Shown here: positions 50,773 through 61,904 of the stretch, one piece after another
How the letters are laid out: every line of letters begins with the position of its first letter
Numbering within the stretch: position 1 is the first letter of the stretch
NCBI RefSeq assembly: GCF_964275005.1
Contig: NC_092696.1
Coordinates: 30,124,953 to 30,188,952 of the forward strand
Source of the DNA: Diadema setosum
Taxonomy: Eukaryota; Echinodermata; Echinoidea; Diadematoida; Diadematidae
DNA: 64,000 nucleotides
Direction of reading: 5' to 3'
Translations under genes and position numbers: made by a program
Notes under the pieces: model-generated
Seen by the model: only the letters and a program-made list of their open reading frames with translations
Told to the model about the DNA's origin: nothing
Database searches by the model: none

Positions 50773-52153
50773 GGTGGCGCGCCCATAGAGGGCGACAAAA
50801 CAGACTGATGCACCCGGGCTTGAACTGGATAATTACCGCTCTCAACGGTGTTTATTCAAGCTGAAAAATGTAAATGAAAGCATCCTTGGTAATGCAATTC
50901 AACGCTCAGATTACAGATGAATGTAACTGTAACCATGTCGAATACACATATACATGTAGTACATGTATAATGCATGTGTGTCTTGATATACGCTTCATAG
51001 GGAGCCTGTACTCAATGCATAGTGCATGCTTGCACTTATGAACACAACTTTTGTCACTTTAACTTTGTTCGACATATTTATATGTTACTAAAGTATTTTC
51101 TGCATGAATGAATAAATACAGCAACAACGGTGTTCAAACCATACTACGCTATGGTGAATCGAGTCATCATTTCTTGTATCTATAAGTGTGGTGTGCTAAA
51201 TCTCTTCACACATTCTTCATACAATAATTCGTCTTTATACCCTATTCTGCCACTTGTACATTAATGACTAAAAGAGTGCATGCCATAGACATGTGTGGCA
51301 TTATAACACAAGTTTCGGGTTTAAGTATTATCCATAGAAACCCGATACAATTTTTAGACAAAACAGTACACAAGAGTAACGATTGGCATCTTCTGTTGTA
51401 ACGATTTACCTACACCGTATGGGTACACAGTGTACAGCATAAACCAATGAACAGCAAAAATTTCACATCTGCACGTGAATTATCTTACGCTTTGCCTCGA
51501 ATATCTGAATAAATAATACGCCTGAAGTCCAATCGTTTACAGGACTAAACCTTATGAACCTCCCAATATCAATTTTGCAACCACATATCATGCATTGCAA
51601 ACAATAGTCTGATTGGAAATATAATCCACAACTTTTGGATTAAATGTGAACTAATATTCTACGTATACCTCTTATGCACGTACATGTACTAAATTCACGC
51701 TGTGCATGAATTAGCTAAGTGACTCACTCAAATGTGTGTCATAAAACTGCACATACAAATGAAGAGTTTGTTTGCAAAAACCGATAAGTCCATTTTTTAA
51801 GATTTTGAAGTACAGTCTCTGTCATAAAGTACAAAATAATACCTTTTAAATTATATATTGGTTACTACATAGAAAGGTATATTTTTGAAGTTATGGTCAA
51901 AAGAAGCAAAAATTTTCTTATTATTCTCTTTATTTTTCTTGACCTTTAATCGCAAATATCTCCATTTGACAAATATGGACTTATCGGTTTTTGCAAACAA
52001 ACTCTTCAAATATTGTACTCATGTAACATAACTCCCTTCTGCATACCTTCCCTGCATGTAAATTCTCCTAAATGCAGGAATTGACTTTTACCTTGTAGTT
52101 CAGATTTGGCCACTTAATCAGCCATTGTATGTGTGTCCAGTCCAAGCCCGGGT
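50773..52153 (-). repeat. Upstream LTR of the BEL element (main part)
   Basis: The plus-strand edge at 50773 reads TGGCGCGCCCATAGAGGGCG. The outer end of the same LTR lies at 58796-58838, beyond the nested palindromic element. The two LTR ends are inverted copies of one another over about 54 bases with one mismatch, up to TTGRACTGG. This is far longer than the usual TG...CA of LTRs. A 247-bp MITE lies inside. Confidence 0.7.
51761..52007. mobile_element. 247-bp MITE with perfect 33-bp inverted ends
   Basis: It is inserted in the LTR with AAAT duplicated at 51757-51760 and 52008-52011; the downstream LTR shows the empty site ACATACAAATATTG. The ends begin GAAGAGTTTGTTTGCAAAAA and match for 33 bases without mismatch, so it is probably young. 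A 3- or 4-bp duplication does not settle the superfamily. Confidence 0.9.
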
Positions 52154-52154
52154 G

Positions 52155-52398
52155 GCGATTTTTTTTTCCGTAACCCTAACGCGTCGAAATTGCCAATTGT
52201 GTCACTTGAGCAAAGACTATCGGTGCACAAGTTGTTTGTGCGTGGACTAAAGCGTTGAGTTTGTACTGTATAACACAGTACCATTGGCATGGTCGTCTGC
52301 TAACTACAGAATCAAATTACAAATGTACAATGTGAGAATGGGACGCCGTCCTTCAAACAGAAACATAACAACGGGTTTATGGGTATATAGGTATGTGA

Positions 52399-52438
<40 letters not shown>

Positions 52439-53124
52439 ATTTCCACTTCACATTTCATCGGCATCGCGTTCGCCTTTGCCTTAGCTTACGTGGTAGTGGT
52501 TTTGTTCGCCGTCTGCTGACACTTTTCCTGTGTCTCGCAAGACTTGCGTTTCTAGGATGCATGCAAACTCGACGTTGTCATCAATATCTTGCAAAAAGTA
52601 AATTGGAAATCTAATTGAAGCTTGTAATAAATCATAATCAACATCTTGCAAAAAGTAAATTGGAAATCTAATTGAAGCTTGGAATAAATTATAATAAGAG
52701 TATTATATTTAGGCCAACAGCTGCAGCGATATGCTATTGTTATTAACATTGATCATGTTTATTAAGCCCCACAAAATCAGATTCGAAGTGGGCATTGGGT
52801 CTTGGGTAACATGGATGCACTACTGGGTTAATTTGGGTTTATCCTCCAACTTCACGATGATTCAGAAAGGCGTAGTATAGGCTCCTTTTTAGGTGAGGTT
52901 CATGTATATCAAGATATATGATTACATTTTCATTAATAATATAACATCCAAGATGAAGATGGGGGAGGGAAGAGAAACTGTGGGGGGGGGGGGAGCTTTA
53001 GTAATCATCGATTTTGATCGATAATCTCTCTATAAATAGTTTAATTTAATCAGCTTGAAAAGGGCATTTTGGATCGGCCAAAAATCAAAAGATGTGCTGG
53101 CTATTTCCAACAAATTCTATTCAT
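52155..53124. repeat. Left arm of the Mutator-like element
   Basis: It includes a TG microsatellite near 52402-52436, a doubled ~60-bp block with GCAAAAAGTAAATTGGAAA (about 52585-52680) and a poly-G run near 52983. Confidence 0.85.
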
Positions 53125-53432
53125 TTTCCCAGTCCATACATGTACAAAGTAGAATGGATATCACATAGGAGGCAGTAATGTGCCTGTGACATACATGTAC
53201 TCACATTGTACTGTACATGTATACAACTTCAGTTTGCTCGTAGAGATACTTTTGCTTTGGAGAAGAGTATGTGTAGAAAAGATAACATGTTTGTAGCCAT
53301 ACTGTATAAAAAACTAGTATCACGGTTTGAATTGCTCTATCAATAATTTTTTGATTTTCACTTTATCATTGCCAACCTGTATATAGTCCTTCTCATCACG
53401 TACCATCGTCATTTCTACCACCACGACCATCA
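53125..53432. other. Interior spacer of the Mutator-like element
   Basis: Unremarkable AT-rich sequence with scattered TACATGTAC motifs. No gene is recognised. Confidence 0.4.
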
Positions 53433-53985
53433 TTGAAGGAAACCAAAACCCAAAAAGAAATGTGGATTGAGTGAGAGCAGCAACATTAGTAGAACACATC
53501 ACTGAAAGTTTAAGGAAAAGCGGGCAATCGATGCAAAAGTTTTAAATTTTTTACGTTTTGATGTTGGAACCACTGGCTGCATGACATCATGTGTGGGCAA
53601 CGACATAAAGAAAATATAAAGAAAACAAACATGTTTTCACTTTTCCTGAGTAATGGAAGAGCATTTGATTAAACACTTTCAGAAAGTAGGGGGAATGATT
53701 ACTACCCTCAACATAAATTATGTCAGTATCAATTAAGTTGAGGGAATGTGTAATTTTATTGATTTTTTTGTGTGGAATTCTCTTCATATTTTCTTTACAT
53801 TGTTGTCCACTAAAGACGTCATGGTCCCTAGTAATCTCCTTATTAAGTGATACAACACCACAATATAAAAACGAATAACTTTTGATTGTCCGATTTTTCC
53901 TCAAACTTTCACTGATGTGTACTGCTAATGTTGCTGCGTTCACTCAATCCATATTGATCTTTGGGTTTTGGTTTCCTTTCCTAGG
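53433..53985. mobile_element. Short element with ~110-bp inverted ends
   Basis: The left end GGAAACCAAAACCC followed by GGATTGAGTGA pairs with the right end TCACTCAATCC followed by GGGTTTTGGTTTCC. The pairing continues through AGCAACATTAG and TGAAAGTTT. The arms are ~80% identical by eye, so this is an older MITE-like element. Its target duplication is not clear. Confidence 0.6.
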
Positions 53986-53989
53986 TCAA

Positions 53990-54420
53990 AAAACCAGTAG
54001 AAACCAGTAAGCATTTTTAACTGGTCGTTACTGGTTTTAAGGTTCCAGTTGAAACCAGCAAGGCAACTCCAACTTTCCAGTAACAAAATGAGCAATTCTA
54101 ATTGAAACCAGTTGAAGACGTACTGGTACCAGTTGATACCAGTTTAAACATACTGGTACGAGTTTATACCAGTTGAAACCAGTAAAAGTCTACTGATGGG
54201 CAGTTGTAATACCAGTTCAGGTATCACTGTACCACTTCTTGGTAACAGTTTCTGTCGGTTGAAGTTTTACTGCATGGTATACTAGTTGATACCAGTTCAA
54301 GTGTCATTTTGTACCAGTTGATACCAAATGAAGGCTACTGGTCTATTATAAGTTAATACGAGTTGAAGTTCCAAGTTGATACCAATTCAAGTCTCAATGT
54401 GTACAACGGTACCACTTGAT
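53990..54420. repeat. CCAGTTGATACCAGTT minisatellite
   Basis: Irregular tandem units built from ACCAGTTGAAACCAGT and TACTGGTACCAGTTGATACC. They are partly palindromic. Confidence 0.8.
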
Positions 54421-54597
54421 ATATCAACCAATCATAACTACCATCATTACTTATATTAGATTACCACGCACGACCATAAACATCATTATAACTGGACATT
54501 ATCATCTTATCATCATCACCACGATTATCACTCGTATTACCATCGTATACATATCACCACAAGCAATAAATCTTCCACCACTATCAATACTCTTTTT
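54421..54597. repeat. Degenerate ATC/ATT trinucleotide repeat
   Basis: Imperfect ATCATC, ATTATC and CACCAC runs. The open frame over it (Ile/Thr-rich) is not a gene. Confidence 0.8.
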
Positions 54598-55740
54598 TAT
54601 GCCTCCGCCACGAAGTGGTGCCGGAGGCATTATGTTTTCGGGTTGTCCGTCCGTCCTTCCGTCCGTCCGTCCGTCCGTCCGTCCGTCCTTCCGTCCGTCC
54701 GTCCTTCCGTCCGTCCGTAATGAATTTTGTGGACAGGGTAACTACCAAAACCTTTTGAGGTATCCTAATGAAACTTGGCATGCATGTGTATTAGGGGGTG
54801 AAGTTGTGCCTATCAACTTTTGGGTGCACATGCTCAAGGTCAAAGGTCAAAGGTCAAGGTCAAATGCTTAAAATTCCACTATTTTCCCCATATCTATGCA
54901 ATGCCTGAAGATATTTTCTTGAAACTTAGTGTACACATGTATTACCCAGTTAAGATTCTCTGGTGAAAGTTTGGGGTCATGAGGTCAAAAGATCAAAGGT
55001 CAAGTAAAATGTTAAAATTTTACATTTTTCTCTATATCTTGGAAATTGTTCAAGTTATCTTCATGGAACATAGTATATATGCATGTACTGACTGGCAGTG
55101 GTTATCTAGGGAATTTAGGGTTCATGGGGTCAAAGGTCAAGGACAATACTTCAAAATTTTACTATTTTCCTTATATTTATGCAATGCCAGCAGGATTATT
55201 TTTTTTTAACTTGATGTATGCATGTATAACCCAATAGAGATTCGTCTCTGGGATTTTGTTTTTGCAAAGAAGGTCAAAGGTCAAAAGGTCAAAGATCAAG
55301 TGAAAGTGCTGAACTTACTTCTTTTTCCATATCTCGGAAGTGGCTCAAGTTATCTTGAAACTTAGTACATATTTATGTATGTTCTGCCTGACAGTGATTC
55401 TCTTATAAATCAAAGGCCAGATGAAAATGATAACAATTTACTGTTCAATACAGAAATTGCACTTTTTCTCCATACCTTGAAAATTACTCAGTGCATAAAC
55501 TTATGAAAGAGTCAAAGTCAAGTTAAAGTTCTTAAATTCCCAAATACATGCTCTCCTATTCATCCAATTAAACATAGGTCAAGGAAGGTAAACATTCAAT
55601 ACATTTGTGACAAACATGTCATTTTAATATTTTGCCAATTTTGCGAAAATGTAATCACACATTGTCCACATGTACTATAGACCTATTAGGAGAATCAGGC
55701 ATTATGGCGGAGGCATACCAGTCGCCATAGCGACATTTCT
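54598..55740. mobile_element. GCCTCCGCC-ended MITE with GTCC run and AGGTCA motifs
   Basis: The left end ATGCCTCCGCCACGAAGTGG and the right end CATTATGGCGGAGGCAT are inverted around ATGCCTCCGCCA. Inside are a (GTCC)n run at 54644-54720 and four or so ~130-bp sub-units. Each has a 'cttgaaactta' block, a TATGCATGTAT block and GGTCAAAGGTCAA motifs. The exact ends are uncertain by about 10 bp. It has no coding capacity. Confidence 0.7.
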
Positions 55741-56011
55741 AGTTTTTCATGTCATCAATCCATCAACAACAACTTCACGAAATCTCTTTCAAAGTTTTCA
55801 GCATCTTCATCATTATCCTCTGTCTAAATAAGCATTGCGACTGGCAATATATTCCTATCTCGATCCCTCCCTCCAATGCCCACATGGTCTAGCACCCTTT
55901 ATTGAATTGATGAAAATAAACAATTGAATATTAAAACACTGATTTCTTTTTTTTGGGGGGTTTGGTTTGGCTGTTTGTTTGTTTGTAAGAATACTAGCTG
56001 ATTTATTCAAA

Positions 56012-56303
56012 AGTCTTAAATGGATGACACGACGTCAGTCGCGTTATGATATATAAATGCGTCCATAACTTAGCACCTTCGTACCTTCAGGTGCACTTAG
56101 TTAAGCCTAGTGATGTACATGAACATCATACAAGGCTAATAGACAGTGGAAATCTACATGTGCCAAGATTTCGCGCTGATTGTCACAAGTGCAGCCCAAT
56201 CGTATCCTCTGTACTTGAATGGAACAGGCCAGATCACTCAATTAGATCAGCTTCTTCCATATATTCAATTAAGAGATTGTTTAAGCAAAGTTGTTATTTG
56301 TAA
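56012..56303 (+). pseudogene. LINE ORF2 C-terminus (L2/CR1-like)
   Basis: The frame from 56046 reads IYKCVHNLAPSYL, then NLHVPRFRADCHKCSPIVSS, SVLEWNRPDHSIRSASS and FKQSCYL before the stop. This is the familiar end of L2/CR1-type reverse transcriptase ORFs (YK-x-L-x-LAPSYL, WN-LP-x-IR, FK-x-L-K). Just upstream, in another frame, SLKWMTRRQSRYD (56012-56050) matches the preceding LKW-x-P-x-RQR motif, so there is a frameshift between the two. It is a truncated, dead copy. Assignment to a LINE clade needs the missing part. Confidence 0.75.
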
Positions 56304-56840
56304 GTAACACACGAAATTTATTCTGGGCTATAGCTTATCATTCCTGAATAATAGCGTTTTAATTGTTATTTCGGCATTCTAGTGAACTCTTCCTGTGTCA
56401 TGTACTTTTTTATGTTACTTTGCAATGTACAGTATGCTGGTATGTATTTACACTGTATATGTCATCTTCTGTATATACGTTTTGCTATTTATTGAAGTTT
56501 ATCAATATCAGCATAACCATATGTCTACTATGTGTGAGAGAGAGAGAAAAAAATCCAACCCACAGCTCCGATTCTCAATTAAACACATTTGTAGAAGAGA
56601 TTTGAAACGATCGTTTTGTAATGTGTTATGTGGCACAAAATGATTCCATTTATTTTTGATAATGGTAATCGATAACCAAATGAAAATCAATTTGCCAGAT
56701 ATTAGCCAAATTTACGAGCATCGGTTCAGAGTCACAGAGGCTACTTACGAGTTTTTATAAAATGCATTCATGGGAAACTGATAACTACAAGTTTGAACGA
56801 TGATAGCACCCATTATGATGGTTATACAGTTCGTTATTGA
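56304..56840. other. AT-rich spacer, possibly LINE 3' sequence
   Basis: It follows the LINE frame and may include its 3' untranslated part. It holds a GAGAGAGAGA run near 56537. No gene is recognised. Confidence 0.35.
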
Positions 56841-57315
56841 GAAGGTGAGTATTCCAAAGGTTCGTTATTCCGAAGATTCGTTATTCCGAAGGTTCGTTAA
56901 TCCGAAAATGAAACAAAGCTCGTTATTCCGAAGATTCGTTACGGACCCTATTTCATTGTCGGATCAACGAACCTTCCGAATAACGAACCCTATATTTTAT
57001 TTCCGGATTAGCGAACCTTCGGAATAACGAACCCTATTTCAGTTTCGAATAAACAAGCCTTCGGAAAGCTAACCCTAGTTTTTTCGGATAAACGAACCTT
57101 CGGAATAACGAATATCCAAAACACACCGAAATCCCCTATACCTAGAGGTTTGTTAACCCGAAAATCAAGAAAGGTTCGTTAATCCGGACATTTGTGACGT
57201 TATTCCGAAGGTTCGTTAGTCCGAAAATAAAATAGGGTTCGCTATTCCGAAGGCTCGTTTATTCGAAAATGAAATAGGGTTCGTTATTCCGAAGGTTCGT
57301 TAATCCAAAAATCAA
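56841..57315. repeat. TTCGTTATTCCGAAGG minisatellite
   Basis: Alternating blocks GGTTCGTTATTCCGAAGG and TTCGTTAATCCGAAAATGAA occur in both orientations, switching from direct to complement near 56945 and back near 57150. A degenerate relative lies at 62905-63310. Confidence 0.85.
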
Positions 57316-57831
57316 ACAGGGTTCTGGAACGGGTCATAAGACTTTTTGAACGTTGTTAAAACTTTTTTAAAGGCTGTAGAGGGTTTCAAAAGTTATCTGG
57401 ATGTCTATAACGTCCAAACGTTTTTCTGTCGGTCCTAAAAATTTAGAAAGGTTTTTTAGTGTTATTTTAACGTTTAAAAGAAGTATTTATAACGTCCAAT
57501 TGAAACGTTTTAAATACGTCGAAAACCTTCCACAAGAAGACGTTCTGAAAAAGTTTAGACAAAACGTCCAAATAACGAACTTGGAATGTTTCAAGAACGT
57601 TTAGAAAACGTCTTTTGTTAGCTGGGTAAAGACGTAAAATTCAAGTCAGTTTTGTGACGTATTATCCACTTCATATTTACGAAGTATTAGTAGAATAAAA
57701 TTTACGTTGCTTTGCAACCTATTTACCACGTCATATTAATGACGTGACGTTAAATTTACGTCAGTTTTGCGACGTCTTTGTGACTTCTATATAATCAAGG
57801 CCTACGAATTATAGTTTTATAGAGTTATATC
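57316..57831. repeat. ACGT-rich degenerate repeats
   Basis: Short irregular repeats built on AACGTC and TTTAAAAC (57316-57620) are followed by TTTACGTCAGTTTTGYGACG blocks (57630-57780). No gene is seen. Confidence 0.5.
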
Positions 57832-58795
57832 ATGAATAGAATTTGTTGGAAATAGCACATCTTTTGATTTTTGGCCGATCCAAAATGCCCTTTTAAAGCT
57901 GATTAAATTAAACTATTTATAGAGAGATTATCGATCAAAATCGATTATTACTATAGCTCTCCCCCCCCCCCCCACACAGTTTCTCTTCCCTCCCCCATCT
58001 TCATCTTGGATGTTATATTATTAATGAAAATGTAATCATATATCTTGATATACATGAACCTAAACTAAAAGGAGCCTATACTACGCCTTTCTGAATCATC
58101 GTGAAGTTGGAGGATAAACCCAAATTAACCCAGTAGTTCATCCATGTTACCCAAGACCCAATGCCCACTTCGAATCTGATTTTGTGGGGCTTAATAAACA
58201 TGATCAATGTTAAAACAATACTACGCTGCAGCTGTTGGCCTAGATATAATACTCTGATTATAATTTATTCCAAGCTTCAATTAGATTTCCAATTTATTTT
58301 TTGCAAGATATTGATCATAATTTATTACAAGCTTCAATTAGATTTCTAATTTACTTTTTGCAAGATATTGATGACAACGTCGAATTTGCACGCATCCTAG
58401 AAACGCAAGTCTTGCGAGACACAGGAAAAGTGTCAGCAGACGGCGAACAAAACCACAGAAATACCACGTAAGCTAAGGCAAAGGCGAACACGATGCCGAT
58501 GAAATGTGAAGTGGAAATCACGCACACACACACACACAAACACACGCATCACATACTCATATACCCATAAACCCGTTGTTATGTTTCTGTTTGAAGGACG
58601 GCGTCCCATTCTCACATTGTGATGTGATTCTGTAGTTAGCAGACGACCATGCCAATGGTACTGTGTTATACAGTACAAACTCAACGCTGGAGTCCACGCA
58701 CATGCGTACAAAAAACAACTTGTGCACCGATAGTCTTTGCTCAAGTGACACAATTGGCAATTTCGACGCGTTAGGGTTACGGAAAAAAAAATCGC
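57832..58795. repeat. Right arm of the Mutator-like element
   Basis: Inverted partner of 52155-53124. It has a shorter CA run (58512-58545) and a poly-C run near 57962. Confidence 0.85.
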
Positions 58796-58843
58796 GCCCG
58801 GGTGCATCAGTCTGTTTTGTCGCCCTCTATGGGCGCGCCAGAT

Positions 58844-59289
58844 ACTCTAACTAATGCTATTTCTTTCAATGGTTGATGGGCCGCTTTCAGACTGTTTTCT
58901 CAAAATTTCCCGGTCTCCCTCCAGAGTTTGTAGTTATCCCGCTCTAGATAGCCGTCTCTCTCTCTCTCTCAAGATTTTTTTTTTTTTTGCACATGTCACA
59001 ATTCAACACCCAGGAGTCATACAGCCCATGAGCTTGACACTAAACAAATAAGGCCCATGAGTCTGAGAGTAGGTAATAAAAAAGAGCCTACGAGTCCGAC
59101 ACAACGCAAACAAGGCTCTTAAGTTTGACACAGATTATTAAAGCAAAGAAGACCAAAGTCCTCTTTTTTTTTCAATGCTGACCTCAATGACTCGTGGGAA
59201 AACCCCAAATGTTTAAAGCAGGAGAACAGATACAGGGATGATCCCTTTAGGATCCAAACCAAATTAGGATCATCTTCAGATATACTATA
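58844..59289. other. Spacer inside the large palindrome
   Basis: It holds a TC run near 58954 and four spaced short repeats, such as CCCATGAG followed by GACAC (59023-59110). No gene is seen. Confidence 0.45.
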
Positions 59290-59974
59290 TGTGACTCTGC
59301 ACCTCAAAACAAACAAAAAGTCGCCAGACATGAATTTTTAGTTAAGCCCATTTTCTGAAAGACCAGACTTTAAGCTTTAAAATGATGTATAACTCAAATC
59401 AAATGGACTCTCCTAACTTATCTAAATATTGGAAAGAGAGCACAAGCTCAGGAAAAGTGTGAACTGAGAAAAGAGGCTCAGAAGTACAGTGTCTATTCAA
59501 GCGCTTAATCTTTACCAAACCGTGCTGGCTGTGCGATGAATGGGACAAAAAACAGGAAGTAAACTACCAGAGTAACAACAGTGAAGGGATTATTAGATTA
59601 AACTGAAATTGATGCCTCATTACATTCTGACCATAATTAATGCCAACTTTCAAAGCAGTAGCACTATCCTTTCAAAAGTTATTAAAGTTGAAAGTGAAGA
59701 GTGTGGACAAGGTTTTTCAGAAATGAAAAAGGGATTCTAAAGACACACATAATCACACTATTCTACCAAAAATGTTCGAGATAAACTGCTAAAAAAACAC
59801 ACTTTCCTGCCCGTTTTATGATACCAAATTTTAGCATAATGTAAAAGAAGACCAGCTCTTTCAGAAAAATATGAAAAAGTCAAGTTCGGCTAGGTTGACC
59901 CATTTCACTTCTTTCAGTCCTCACGCAAAATCAGTGTGTGCGACTTTATGTTCGTTTTGAGGTGCACAGTCACA
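59290..59974 (-). mobile_element. TA-type MITE, copy 6
   Basis: A 685-bp member outside the EGF array, flanked by TA at 59288-59289 and 59975-59976. Orientation is as in copies 1, 4 and 5. The ends read TGTGACTCTGCACC and AGTCACA. Confidence 0.9.
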
Positions 59975-59994
59975 TATATATTTTCTTTTTTAGA

Positions 59995-61904
59995 GGGCGG
60001 GGGATCTACACCGCTGAGGGTACTTTCAAGTGTTTCATGGCAGATTCAGGGGTGTCCCCTTTAGGCCGCAGCCAGGAATAATTTATTGAGGACCAGTTTT
60101 AAGTTTTGATCTTCTTTTTGGAAACACGCATGATCACATTTTTATACAACTTTGACAAGTGTTTTCGCCAGTGTCATAGAATAAAAACATATGGATGCCA
60201 TGTCTCCCTGGGCCCTGGAGGTCTCCAAAGACTTCCAACTTTGGTGTGTTCTCCCTAGGTAACAGTCTGCAAGACTGCATGGAAGGTAAACTTGAGATAC
60301 TGGGGAGCTCTGAACCCATGGGTTTCTTGTTCAGAAAGTCATTCAGTGACAAGACACCAAAATATGATAAAAACAATTTCCACACCAAACTCATGTAACT
60401 TTTGCTTATCAACTCATAGATAAACGTTCTCATAATGAATTATTGATGTACTCTCCCTCTTCAAAAAAAAAAAAGAAAACTGCATGTATGCATTAAACAT
60501 TAAGGCAAATTCTCACATTGTATGCATATATGAGATGTTTTAAACAATTCAAAGATTTCAATTTTGGTGTACCTTTGAGCGCACTTGGAAGCTAATTTGA
60601 AGTTAAAGTTAATTGACAATTGGTTCTGTTTGATACTGTTTACATTGATTAATGCTCAGAGGCTTTATTTTGGGAAGTTATGGGTGGTACAGTACTTGCA
60701 AATTCATGCAACTATATACATATATCAGATAATCATTAAGGTTGATATGTTAATGTTCTTTGCCCAACATTGTATGTATATGTATGATAAAAGGAAGTGT
60801 ATTCATATTAGTGATTTGAATAATTACATGATCTGATTCTGATTTTATTTCTGAATTTCTTTTTCATACATAAATGAAGTACAAAGTCAATTGAATAAAC
60901 AAATTGAGCACAGTATAAATTGAATCTGACAATTAAAGCAAATAAATGATTAATTCAAATATTCACCTCTTTTCCCTGATACAATTCAAAATGAAAATAT
61001 ACTATTTTGTGCATACATTTATGCATACATAAGTTACAGTATATCTCTTGCTCAAAGACAAATCAGGCAATTCTTGATGTATAGAAATTCAGGAGACCAT
61101 CGTCATAAGCAAGCGCTTGACGATGACAATGGCCTCAGAAACGATTGTCTAAACAAAACAACATTGTAGGAATATAAGTCACCACTCACTGAGTGGCGAT
61201 AAGGAGAAAGGAAGGGTAGAATGAAGGGAAAAAGTGCAATAATTATATGTATATATATGCAGATTTTTCATTGACTTACTCCTAAATGTAGGTACTGCAG
61301 CAATTACTCCTGGCAGTGAAGATAAGAGACACAAAGAGACTCACTTACAGATGAAATAATCGGGCATGCACAAACCATATGACAGCCATTTTGCATATAA
61401 TTATATGCATATATATATGCAGATAATGTATGTAGGAATCATGATTTTTGAGTTACAACTCACATCATGACAGTGTATATTGACGTGAAAAACATAGATA
61501 TAGATGCCAAAAATTACTTTCTACATGTTTTATGTACGGAGATATTAAAAGGCCATTATAGCTGCCATTTTGAATGCATTCATATGCAAATTTATGCAAA
61601 TTATGTACAAATAAATACTTTTAAGTTATTACTGATGTCGTAATTGTACTCCTTGACCTAAAAGACATAGGTTTAGACACAAGAACTGACTTTATATGGG
61701 CTCTACATCTCAAGATATAAGCATAAATAGGTTTTATGGTGGCCATTTTGAATTTATGCAAATTAGGCATTTATCCACCACTCGAATTTTGAGGGAACTT
61801 TTAATATGTTGTTTTGATAGCTCTTCCAGGTTAAATGCAAGTGGAATGGTTTCTGTTGCAATTTGTTTTGGGTTGAGCCCCTTTTTTCATATTTTGACTG
61901 GACT
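59995..61904. repeat. Right arm of the large divergent palindrome
   Basis: Inverted partner of 42593-44100, ending GACTGGACT at 61904. It is longer than the left arm because of a LINE-tail insertion at 60827-61237. Confidence 0.8.
60827..61237 (-). mobile_element. 5'-truncated LINE tail with 8-bp target duplication
   Basis: A 411-bp insertion flanked by AATAATTA at 60819-60826 and 61238-61245; the left palindrome arm shows the empty site. On the minus strand it ends AATAAAATCAGAATCAGATC, a polyadenylation-like signal followed by a short repeat in place of poly-A, as in L2/CR1 LINEs. No coding sequence is left. Confidence 0.65.

Larger units (their letters stand above)
52155..58795. mobile_element. 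Mutator-like palindromic element with ~970-bp arms
   Basis: It is flanked by the 9-bp duplication GCCCGGGTG (52146-52154, 58796-58804). Its arms, 52155-53124 and 57832-58795, are inverted copies of roughly 95% identity by eye, both starting GCGATTTTTTTTTCCGTAAC. A 9-bp duplication and long inverted arms are features of MULEs. No transposase frame is seen, so it would be non-autonomous. The interior is filled with other repeats. Confidence 0.85.
44441..58838 (-). mobile_element. BEL/Pao LTR retroelement (broken), with nested insertions
   Basis: A fossil retroelement on the minus strand, flanked by the 5-bp duplication GATAC (44436-44440, 58839-58843), the size usual for BEL/Pao. Parts in minus-strand order are: an upstream LTR split by other elements (58838 down to 50773); gag (about 50.66-49.4 kb) with cysteine/histidine knuckles; an aspartic protease with DSG near 49.28 kb; reverse transcriptase with YMDD near 48.05 kb; RNase H near 47.5 kb; an integrase zinc region near 46.55 kb; integrase core (46.4-46.1 kb) and its C-terminal part to about 45.7 kb; then about 1 kb without coding sequence and a short downstream LTR remnant. 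The coding part has roughly seven breaks. No envelope gene is recognised. It is older than the elements nested in it; LTR dating is not possible because the two LTRs are not collinear. Confidence 0.85.

Noticed and set aside
53587-53943. 118-codon minus-strand open frame
   Set aside because: It lies in the interior of a small inverted-end element, is low in coding character and resembles no known family.
42593-61904. Polinton/Maverick element, suggested by a ~19-kb span with long inverted ends
   Set aside because: No polymerase B, integrase, protease or capsid frame belonging to such an element is seen, no 6-bp duplication is found at the ends, and the interior is explained by a BEL element and other nested repeats.
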